This document shows, piece by piece, positions 1 through 6,086 of a stretch of DNA of 7,319 nt. Position 1 is the first letter of the stretch. Each line of letters begins with the position of its first letter. This stretch comes from CAYPYS01 sp964445715. GTDB taxonomy: Bacteria > Omnitrophota > Gorgyraeia > Gorgyraeales > Gorgyraeaceae. The translations under genes and the position numbers were made by a program. The notes under the pieces are model-generated. The model was given only the letters and a program-made list of their open reading frames with translations, ran no database searches and had not been told where the DNA came from. The stretch covers positions 1 to 7,319 of the forward strand of contig CAYULJ010000088.1 in NCBI GenBank assembly GCA_964445715.1, given 5' to 3'.

Positions 1-836
1 GTCCGCGTAACAATGTCGAAGACGATATTAAACCCTCTCGCGACAATACCTTTGCACAATTCAATAGCCACATTCTTGTTTACAGAAAAACAGTCATCAT
101 TAAACAAAAAGTGTTTTATGTTAAATTTTTTATTCAAGACTTCGATTTCGTCTAACACGTTTTCAGGCGAGCGATGCCTCCACCTCTTCCACATAAGCCT
201 GTTGGAGCAAAAATTACAATCACCTACGCAACCTCTGGAAAACAGTATTGGGATGCATGGCTCTTTGCTAAGATCGACTCCCCTATATAAACCTTGGCCG
301 TCGGGCGGATAGCGCTTTAAGTCTAACAAATCCCATGCTGGAAATGGTATCGAATCCAGATCATCAATTACTTTTCTTGGAGGATTTATCCTGACCTCGC
401 CATTTTCTTTATATCCTATCCCGGGTATTTTAGAATAATCTTTCTGGCAGCATAATTCTAGCAGCGTGCAATCCCCTTCTCCTATAACTACCACATCGAT
501 AAAATGGTAATTTTCCAGCATCTGCCCGCCCATTATTGTAGGATGAGCGCCACCTGTTACTATCTCTACGTCTGGCAAAATATCTTTTGCCAGTTTTGCT
601 ATCTTTAAAACCCGCGACCTTGCATAAGTATGACAGGTCAAGCCTATTATGTCGGGCTTGTAATTTCTTATTGCAGACTCTATCCCTCTCCAGCCGTCTA
701 AAAACCCGTCCACGATCTTAACTGGTGCGTCTGCTCGCCGCAATACTCCTGCTATATACAAAAGTCCGAGAGGCGGTAAAGAATGCTCTCCCATGCCACT
801 CTCAGGCGGATTTATCAACAACACTTTTTTTATCAT
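1..836 (-). CDS. B12-binding radical SAM protein, 3' end cut by window edge
   Basis: An open frame runs from the ATG at 836-834 to the left edge without a stop: 278 complete codons plus two bases. The protein starts MIKKVLLINPPESG and continues with a cobalamin-binding-type Rossmann region (about residues 4-130; PPLGLLYIAGVL at 21-32, VVIGEGD at 116-122). A linker with IDDLDSIPFPAWDLL (157-171) follows, then the radical SAM cluster motif SRGCVGDCNFC with C203, C207 and C210 in the CxxxCxxC spacing that binds the 4Fe-4S cluster and SAM. FLFNDDCF at 243-250 is the usual second strand of the radical SAM barrel. The rest of the barrel and the C-terminus lie outside the window. The start overlaps the upstream gene's stop as ATGA, so translation is probably coupled; AGAGG lies just before the ATG. 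The DxHxxG cobalamin-ligand motif is not seen. The family is secure. The reaction (methylation, cyclisation or other chemistry on a lipid or sugar) cannot be told. Confidence 0.94.
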   Translation of the reverse strand, partial: MIKKVLLINPPESGMGEHSLPPLGLLYIAGVLRRADAPVKIVDGFLDGWRGIESAIRNYKPDIIGLTCHTYARSRVLKIAKLAKDILPDVEIVTGGAHPTIMGGQMLENYHFIDVVVIGEGDCTLLELCCQKDYSKIPGIGYKENGEVRINPPRKVIDDLDSIPFPAWDLLDLKRYPPDGQGLYRGVDLSKEPCIPILFSRGCVGDCNFCSNRLMWKRWRHRSPENVLDEIEVLNKKFNIKHFLFNDDCFSVNKNVAIELCKGIVARGFNIVFDIVTR

Positions 837-2233
837 GTCCTCTGCTTTGGTTCAAAAAAGCCGACGCGAGTCAAGACAGATGATATACTAATACCTCTTT
901 TGATGATCCACTCTGGATTTTTCATGACATAATATGCTATTCTTAATATACTTGCCGGATCTGTATAAAACTTTCTCGACGCATAAATTGTGAGATCCTG
1001 TATTGCCTTATCATCCATACCGCATACTTTCTTGCCCCTGTAAGCCTTTTCCATCTCTGAGCCCCTTAGCACAGAAAGTATAAAATAATTGGACAATGTC
1101 GCGCCGCACTTTAAAGAATAATCGATCGTTGTCTGGATAGTCTCCTTTGTATCGCCCGGCAATCCAAAGATATAGCTGACAGCGGTCAAGAGCCTGACCT
1201 TATTGGCTGCCTTTATGATCTTTTCCAGATGCTGAGGCTCAGAAGGATTCCTGTTGATATTTTTCAGGATCTCCGGATACGCAGACTGTAGGCCAAATGA
1301 AAGCGCATCGCATCCTGCTTTTTTCATCAAAGCCAGCATCCTCTCTGTATCAGTCCTTACGCTCAAAGGATGCAATATCGGCATCCATTTTAACCTATAA
1401 CGCCTTTCTATTAATTTTTTGCAAAATTCCTCGATCCACTCATTGCTTATTCCAAAGACATCATCCTGAAAGGCAATATATCTTATCTTGTATTTTTCAA
1501 CAGCATCGTCTATCTCTGAAAGCATATTATCCGGAGTCCTTGTTCTGTATTTATGCGCCCACAGATTACACGACGTACAGAATGAACACCTGTAAAAACA
1601 TCCCCTGGCAGCCATCATCGTCACATAAGGTCTTTTCATCCCAAAGAGAAAATAGTCATAATACGCATTTATATCGACCTTGGACCTGTCTGGAAAAGGC
1701 AGCTCGTCAAGATTCCTGATAAGAACTTGCGGAGGGGCCTGCATGACTTTGTCGCCTTTCTTGTAAAAAATACCTCTTATGTCTTCGATATTCTTCATCC
1801 TATTATAGTGCTCGATTATCTCCTGTATTGTTATTTCGCCTTCACCATAGACGATAATATCGCAACCGTGATCCAAGAAGCTCGGGTTATCGAGCGTGCT
1901 GGGCCCACCGACCAAAACAGGCATTGCTAATTTTTCTTTTATTTTTTTGCAAAATACTTTTACATTATCCTCCTGAGTATCAGAGCAATAAAACCCTGCA
2001 ATATCATATTCCTTCAACCTTTCGATCAGCCAATCCAGATCAAATAAAGTAACTGTCTGGTCGAATATATTCGTCTCTATTCCTTTTTTCTCAAGAACCG
2101 CGCAAAGATACTGCAGTCCCAGTTGCGGCCTTCTCTGTATACTGTACCCAGGGTCATCTGTTACATAGTATTCTCCCGACCCCTGAGTCAAATATATAAA
2201 TGCGACCTTTTTTATTTTATCTGCCTTCATCAT
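833..2233 (-). CDS. B12-binding radical SAM protein (466 aa)
   Basis: This is a complete protein of normal length for the B12-binding/radical SAM architecture. Residues 8-145 form the N-terminal Rossmann-like region (PQLGLQYLCAVL at 36-47, VLVGGPS at 106-112, IIVYGEGE at 126-133). Residues 170-185 are the usual linker (NLDELPFPDRS). The barrel begins with ARGCFYRCSFC, whose C212, C216 and C219 make the CxxxCxxC cluster site. A fourth cysteine, C222, follows at once. QDDVFG at 256-261, SFGLQS at 312-317 and IFGLPGDT at 355-362 are further barrel strands. The N-terminus lacks the INPP signature of the other two radical SAM proteins here and reads VAFIYLTQGSGEYYV instead. No DxHxxG motif is seen. 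Two ATG codons are adjacent (2233 and 2230) and either may be used; the preceding gene ends 8 nt upstream and no strong ribosome site is present. Its own stop overlaps the next start. The substrate is unknown; a role in glycan or lipid modification is inferred from context. Confidence 0.95.
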   Translation of the reverse strand: MMKADKIKKVAFIYLTQGSGEYYVTDDPGYSIQRRPQLGLQYLCAVLEKKGIETNIFDQTVTLFDLDWLIERLKEYDIAGFYCSDTQEDNVKVFCKKIKEKLAMPVLVGGPSTLDNPSFLDHGCDIIVYGEGEITIQEIIEHYNRMKNIEDIRGIFYKKGDKVMQAPPQVLIRNLDELPFPDRSKVDINAYYDYFLFGMKRPYVTMMAARGCFYRCSFCTSCNLWAHKYRTRTPDNMLSEIDDAVEKYKIRYIAFQDDVFGISNEWIEEFCKKLIERRYRLKWMPILHPLSVRTDTERMLALMKKAGCDALSFGLQSAYPEILKNINRNPSEPQHLEKIIKAANKVRLLTAVSYIFGLPGDTKETIQTTIDYSLKCGATLSNYFILSVLRGSEMEKAYRGKKVCGMDDKAIQDLTIYASRKFYTDPASILRIAYYVMKNPEWIIKRGISISSVLTRVGFFEPKQRT

Positions 2234-2241
2234 CTTTCGTC

Positions 2242-2898
2242 TTATGGAGTTTTCTGAAGCGTAACTACAACATGAGTAAAAAAATCCCTTGGTCCAAAAT
2301 AATAATCTACTACCTTAAAATCAGCCCTTTCGCAAATAGATCTTACGTGTGAATAAGACTTGATCTTTGTTATCTCGTCCGGATGCAGCTTGATATCTCT
2401 CCTAAATAGATTATTCAAAATAAAATGCACTGTCTTTAAAAATATCTCACTCGTGCCAAATACAGGCGGCCAGAACAAGGTTACCTTGGCGCTTGGCTTT
2501 AAAACACGATTGAATTCTTTCAAGATCTTGATCAAATCTTCCTTTGTGAAATGCTCCATTACGCCTAAATTATAGATACCGTCAAAGGTCCTTGTCTTTG
2601 CCGGAAGCTGTAATATATTTCCCTGTACGAGCATGCGCGAATAAGTGTTTATCCTAAGCGCTGGCATAGCAATGTCCAGCGACACGAGCTTGAAGATGCT
2701 TTTAATGTTCTCATCTACCCTGCCACTTCCGCACCCTGCATGTAAAAGCAAAGAGCCTTCTCCATAATTTTTGCGCAGAAAAAAAACAAGCAGTCGGGGT
2801 ATGATATGCCTTCTATAGAAATCAGCGATCCTATCAAAAAGCATGCCGCTTGTCCGGTGTTTCTCTGACCAGTATCTATCCCATTCTCTCATCCTCAA
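2242..2898 (-). CDS. Class I SAM-dependent methyltransferase, TTG start
   Basis: A 218-residue protein with the order of motifs of a Rossmann-fold methyltransferase. Motif I is LLLHAGCGSGR at 50-60, where the glycine loop binds SAM. D75 in LVSLDIA is the expected acidic residue for the SAM ribose. FDGIYNLGVMEHF at 105-117 is motif II/post-II of the Methyltransf_11/UbiE-like group, and RVLKPSAKVTLFWPP is the motif III region. The N-terminal REWDRYWSEKH stretch resembles small methyltransferases in polysaccharide and secondary-metabolite clusters. TTG at 2898-2896 is chosen as start because AAGGAG lies 6 nt upstream. The ATG two codons later (2892) would leave a less usual 12-nt spacer, so a two-residue shorter protein remains possible. 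One palindromic repeat abuts this ribosome site; the next gene begins 8 nt after the stop. The acceptor (sugar, lipid or other small molecule) is unknown. Confidence 0.92.
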   Translation of the reverse strand: MRMREWDRYWSEKHRTSGMLFDRIADFYRRHIIPRLLVFFLRKNYGEGSLLLHAGCGSGRVDENIKSIFKLVSLDIAMPALRINTYSRMLVQGNILQLPAKTRTFDGIYNLGVMEHFTKEDLIKILKEFNRVLKPSAKVTLFWPPVFGTSEIFLKTVHFILNNLFRRDIKLHPDEITKIKSYSHVRSICERADFKVVDYYFGPRDFFTHVVVTLQKTP

Positions 2899-2904
2899 GC
2901 ACTA

Positions 2905-2910
2905 CTCCTT
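2905..2910 (-). promoter_or_regulatory. Ribosome binding site deciding a TTG start
   Basis: On the minus strand this reads AAGGAG, followed by a 6-nt spacer (TAGTGC) and TTG at 2898. It touches the base of the palindrome at 2911-2953, so hairpin formation or unwinding could affect access to it (inference). The nearby ATG at 2892 is 12 nt away, which favours the TTG. Confidence 0.7.
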
Positions 2911-2953
2911 GCTTAAGTTTACACTTTAACATTGTTAAAGTGTAAACTTAAGC
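2911..2953. repeat. Intergenic palindromic repeat, copy 1 (perfect)
   Basis: The left arm GCTTAAGTTTACACTTTAAC (2911-2930) and the right arm (2934-2953) are exact reverse complements, 20 bp each, around a 3-nt loop ATT (AAT in the mRNA). It fills the junction between the GT-C gene and the methyltransferase gene. The TAA stop of the GT-C gene (2950-2948) lies inside one arm, and the methyltransferase ribosome site abuts the other. No T-run follows on either strand, so it does not look like an intrinsic terminator. Two near-identical copies lie at 4565-4607 and 6044-6084. Confidence 0.97.
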
Positions 2954-4552
2954 GCCTTTTAGGCGGTAAACGAACATTTGGTTCCGAGGCGTGACTTCAG
3001 GGCTCTTGAAAAAATGCTCTTCCAGATTGTCCGGTTCGTTCTCACGTATGGAATCAACCGCAGGTAAAGGAATCTTTTCGTACGCGCGAAGGACATCCAG
3101 ATAACCTTCCTCTATGTCAGCTTTGAGCTTGTTTTTCCATAAACCCTCGTATATAGGATTCCAGTATTTACGGATAACTATCCACTCGGGTAGACTCTTT
3201 TTGAAATATCTGGCGTCATTAAGAACGGTCAACTCCGGATTATAAAACATGACTGTCAAATCGCCTTTTACGATCTTGATACGATCGCCGGGTTTGGCGT
3301 TTAGATCCAGATAATCACACAATGCCTCAAGCGGACCTGTATACTCATGGGTCAATTCATAAATATGACTCAAAAAATACGTCCTGAATTTTGAATTCTC
3401 GCTTACGTCCAATCTTCCGGGCAGGCCCTTTGTAAGAAAAAGAGGGTTTGGCCTTGCGAGGAAATTCGTAAAAATGGCCAGTACAATAATGACTACGGCT
3501 GCTGGTTTCTTCCAATTGAATATTCTGTGAATCAGAAACGCCTGTATCAGGCATAAAAACGGTAAATAATGAGCATAATAGCGCATTGTCCTTAGGCCAA
3601 ACACAGTAAAAAATACGATGTTACAGACAAGGATTATATATATTCTCCTGAGGATTTTTGATTCTTCTGTAGACGGTCTAAATATTTGAGGTTTCTTGAA
3701 AACCTTTAGCAAAACCGCTATTATAATCCAAAATGCTATCGGCATGAAATATTTATTTATAGTGCGCAACTGAAATTCAAAATTTTTCTTTATTTCTATC
3801 AACGAAGTGTTTACGGGAAAGGAATTTGGGTCCACCATAATAAACCATGTAAGCGCAACCCAGACAGAAAAACAAACTAGAGGCAGAATAGACGCAATAA
3901 TAAAACGTCTCCATCTAATGTCACTGCGATCCATGGTCAATGCTATCAGCCATAATGTCCCAAAAACAGACACAAATGTCGCGCGATTCGTCAGGCTGAG
4001 CAAAATAGCTACGACACTAAACCAAAAATATCCCTTTTGCTGTTCGACGATCCTATGGTATAGATAAAAAAGTGCGATACACAGAAAAACCGACATCGCA
4101 TAATAACGGGCCTGCCTGATATGCAGCAAAAAAGGCACTGACGTGCCGAGTAACAATATAGACAAAATTCCCATGGACCATGACTTTAAATATCTCAGGC
4201 AAAACATAAACAAAAGTACGACTGTTAAAAACCCTAGGGTAACGAAAAGAATCCGGGCGCTCCAGGTAGAGATGCCGAATATTTTAAAGGACAGTGCCAT
4301 TGCATATATGGGCAACCAATGATCCATCATTGAGGCGTATGTCCCAGGATAGTTAAACCAGGGTGAATCCGGATATAAATAATTAACTCCATCGAATGAA
4401 CGCGGATAACCGAATTTCAACGTGTTTTTGGCTATGACAGAAGTAAATGCCTCATCATTCCACAAGGCATGGTCTGAAAGGTTTGCAAAAAATAACCATG
4501 CAAGAAATAAAAACAGTATTGCTGCAAGTATGTTAAGTCTTTTATTTGACAT
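2948..4552 (-). CDS. GT-C membrane glycosyltransferase (ArnT/PMT-like)
   Basis: A 534-residue polytopic membrane protein. The first hydrophobic helix (about 7-25) is followed by LWNDEAFT, where D33-E34 occupy the place of the catalytic acidic residues in the first external loop of GT-C enzymes that use a polyprenyl-phosphate sugar donor (ArnT, PMT and relatives). Other family-like features are HWLPIY at 78-83, RQARYYA at 146-152 and RYYAHYLPF at 324-332. I count roughly 11-12 hydrophobic segments to about residue 367 (e.g. 100-119, 124-143, 151-168, 216-239, 268-285, 303-320, 351-367). A non-membrane C-terminal domain of about 165 residues follows, presumably periplasmic. ATG at 4552 is used, with a weak AAGAG 4 nt upstream. 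Palindromic repeats lie on both sides, and the stop codon itself is part of one. The likely role is transfer of a sugar from a lipid carrier to a lipid, glycan or protein outside the membrane. Donor and acceptor are unknown. Confidence 0.9.
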   Translation of the reverse strand: MSNKRLNILAAILFLFLAWLFFANLSDHALWNDEAFTSVIAKNTLKFGYPRSFDGVNYLYPDSPWFNYPGTYASMMDHWLPIYAMALSFKIFGISTWSARILFVTLGFLTVVLLFMFCLRYLKSWSMGILSILLLGTSVPFLLHIRQARYYAMSVFLCIALFYLYHRIVEQQKGYFWFSVVAILLSLTNRATFVSVFGTLWLIALTMDRSDIRWRRFIIASILPLVCFSVWVALTWFIMVDPNSFPVNTSLIEIKKNFEFQLRTINKYFMPIAFWIIIAVLLKVFKKPQIFRPSTEESKILRRIYIILVCNIVFFTVFGLRTMRYYAHYLPFLCLIQAFLIHRIFNWKKPAAVVIIVLAIFTNFLARPNPLFLTKGLPGRLDVSENSKFRTYFLSHIYELTHEYTGPLEALCDYLDLNAKPGDRIKIVKGDLTVMFYNPELTVLNDARYFKKSLPEWIVIRKYWNPIYEGLWKNKLKADIEEGYLDVLRAYEKIPLPAVDSIRENEPDNLEEHFFKSPEVTPRNQMFVYRLKGA

Positions 4553-4564
4553 GTAGCTCTTATC

Positions 4565-4607
4565 GCTTAAGTTTACACTTCAACATTGTTAAAGTGTAAA
4601 CTTAAGC
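4565..4607. repeat. Intergenic palindromic repeat, copy 2
   Basis: The arms are 4565-4584 and 4588-4607 around loop ATT (4585-4587). It is identical to copy 1 except C for T at 4581, the fourth pair from the loop. In the minus-strand mRNA this change gives a G-U wobble, so the RNA hairpin stays fully paired. The upstream radical SAM stop is 5 nt from one arm, and the GT-C start is 12 nt beyond the other. No T-tract follows. Confidence 0.96.
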
Positions 4608-4612
4608 ATCTA

Positions 4613-6034
4613 TCAAGAGAGTTCAAATATGGCAAAAAATCCGTCTATCTGCCCTTTTAGCTGGTGAAAGGTCCTGATTGAAAAGAGTCTCTTCAGTATA
4701 TAACTCGGCCTGAGATAAAATCTCTTGTTGGCCCGGTCTAAAAATTTTGAAAATTCCTCCTTCTTCATCCCGGGATTAACATAATAGATCTGCTTATGAT
4801 CCAATATTGTGCTCTTTGAAAAATCAAATACATAGCCCTCCTGAACTAACCTTTTATATAGCTCTGTACCGGGAAAAGGAATGAATTTATTAAAATGCGC
4901 ATAGTCCAATTTCATGTCTATCGTAAAACGCACAGTATTCTCAAGGCTCTCCCATGTCTCGCCAGGCGTACCCACAATAAAATCTCCGCGCATCTCAAGA
5001 CCTGCTTCTTTTGTCAGGCGAATGGCCTTCTTGTTCATCTCGACAGTATTTCCTTTCTTAAGGAGTTTGAGTATACGATCATCACCTGATTCAAAACCAT
5101 ATAAGATCTGCCAGCATCCTGCTTTTTTCATGCGCTTAAGGAGCGGTCCATCCACGCAGGCAGCCTTTGTGAGGCAGGTCCAGGAAAGCTTAAGTTCTCT
5201 CTTCTCGAATTCGTCACAAATCTCATAGGCCCTCTTTTTGTTTATTGTAAAGGTATCATCGAAGAATCTGATTTCTTTTACACCATACTTAGAGACAACT
5301 TCTTCTATTTCCTGGAAAATATTGTAGACGCTTCTCATTCTGCAACGCATGCCAAATATCTTCCGGTCGCAGAAGGTGCATTGTGAAGGACATCCGCGAC
5401 TAGTCATGATCACTGCATAAGGCACTTTGCGACAAGACGCAGGCGTTGGCCTGTAAAATTTAGGGTGAGGCAAGAGATGTCTTGCCGGCATGGGGATAGA
5501 ATCTAGGTCATTGATAAAAGGCCTGTCTGCGTTCTGCGTGGCGCTATTTCCATTTTTATAAATAACCCCTTGAATCTCTTCCAATCTTTCAAAATCTCCA
5601 TTTTTATAATTTTTGAATAGCTGCGCGACAGTTAACTCACCCTCTCCTATTATCCCTACGTCAAAAAGTCCTGAAGCCATGGCCTCATTCGGTAGCGCTG
5701 TCGCATGAGCGCCGCCTATCATTATCTTTGCCGCAGGAAGCTTGCTTCTTACAAAAGAGGCTACTTTCTTGGCCTTTACAAATGCCGGCGTGGTCGATGT
5801 TATGCCGACCAAATCCGGGCGCTCGTTAAGTATTCCTTCAAAGAGATCGTCAAACGACACACCTATGGCACAATCGATAATCTTTACCTCGGCACCCATT
5901 TTCTCCAACACTGCAGCAATATAGGCAATGCCAAGAGGAGGCACTATATTGAGCACCTTCTTTATGCTCTTTGTCTTTCCGACAGACTCCTCTTCTTGCT
6001 CGAAAGGCGGGTTTATAAGTAGGATCTTTGGCAT
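4613..6034 (-). CDS. B12-binding radical SAM protein (473 aa)
   Basis: Starting at the ATG at 6034, the protein begins MPKILLINPPFEQ, the standard N-terminus of this group. Residues 1-145 form the cobalamin-binding-type domain (PPLGIAYIAAVL at 32-43, DLVGITSTTPAF at 74-85, IGGAHAT at 106-112, GIIGEGE at 127-133). The linker INDLDSIPMPARHLL (174-188) leads into the barrel with SRGCPSQCTFC; C215, C219 and C222 bind the 4Fe-4S cluster. FFDDTF at 257-262, YGFESGDD at 312-319, IVGTPGET at 353-360 and FIPFPGTELY at 384-393 complete the barrel pattern. No DxHxxG ligand motif is seen. An in-frame ATG at 6064 would add MLKCKLKRKT, but that is encoded by the palindrome loop and arm, so it is rejected as start. 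Ribosome site is weak (AAGAGAAAG region). Palindromes flank both ends of the gene. Domain order resembles Mg-protoporphyrin cyclase (BchE)-type and lipid or sugar C-methylating enzymes; the reaction is unknown. Confidence 0.95.
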   Translation of the reverse strand: MPKILLINPPFEQEEESVGKTKSIKKVLNIVPPLGIAYIAAVLEKMGAEVKIIDCAIGVSFDDLFEGILNERPDLVGITSTTPAFVKAKKVASFVRSKLPAAKIMIGGAHATALPNEAMASGLFDVGIIGEGELTVAQLFKNYKNGDFERLEEIQGVIYKNGNSATQNADRPFINDLDSIPMPARHLLPHPKFYRPTPASCRKVPYAVIMTSRGCPSQCTFCDRKIFGMRCRMRSVYNIFQEIEEVVSKYGVKEIRFFDDTFTINKKRAYEICDEFEKRELKLSWTCLTKAACVDGPLLKRMKKAGCWQILYGFESGDDRILKLLKKGNTVEMNKKAIRLTKEAGLEMRGDFIVGTPGETWESLENTVRFTIDMKLDYAHFNKFIPFPGTELYKRLVQEGYVFDFSKSTILDHKQIYYVNPGMKKEEFSKFLDRANKRFYLRPSYILKRLFSIRTFHQLKGQIDGFFAIFELS

Positions 6035-6043
6035 AGTCTTTCT

Positions 6044-6084
6044 CTTAAGTTTACACTTTAACATTGTTGAAGTGTAAACTTAAG
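6044..6084. repeat. Intergenic palindromic repeat, copy 3
   Basis: The arms are 6044-6062 and 6066-6084 (19 bp) around loop ATT (6063-6065). It differs from copy 1 by G for A at 6069, again the fourth pair from the loop but on the opposite arm from copy 2's change, and by the outermost pair (T6043/G6085 instead of G/C). In the mRNA the inner change leaves a C-A mismatch. The GT2 stop is 2 nt from one arm, and the radical SAM start is 9 nt beyond the other. No T-tract follows. Confidence 0.96.
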
Positions 6085-6086
6085 GA

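Noticed and set aside
13..312. Plus-strand open frames (e.g. 13-312, 1297-1719, 3807-4067, 4914-5228, 5705-6022)
   Set aside because: All lie opposite well-supported minus-strand genes, show no recognisable protein motifs and are composition shadows.
2911..2953. Palindromes as intrinsic transcription terminators
   Set aside because: The stems are AT-rich and no run of T follows any copy on either strand; downstream genes continue in the same direction within 9-12 nt.
3357..3554. Minus-strand 65-codon frame inside the GT-C gene
   Set aside because: It overlaps the membrane-protein gene in another frame and shows no recognisable protein motifs.
4553..4612. Target-site duplications around the palindromes
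   Set aside because: The bases just outside the arms were compared for all three copies and no direct duplication was found, so insertion by transposition is not directly shown.
6035..6064. Radical SAM gene starting at ATG 6064
   Set aside because: The ten extra residues are encoded by the palindrome, and the conserved family N-terminus begins at the ATG at 6034.
2911..6084. Integron attC sites bracketing gene cassettes
   Set aside because: CTTTAAC and GTTAAAG resemble attC core sequences, but they flank the loop instead of the outer ends, miss the consensus at one base, and the stem has no bulged bases. No integrase gene is visible.
2911..6084. CRISPR array
   Set aside because: The repeats are about 1.5-1.65 kb apart with full genes between them, not short spacers.
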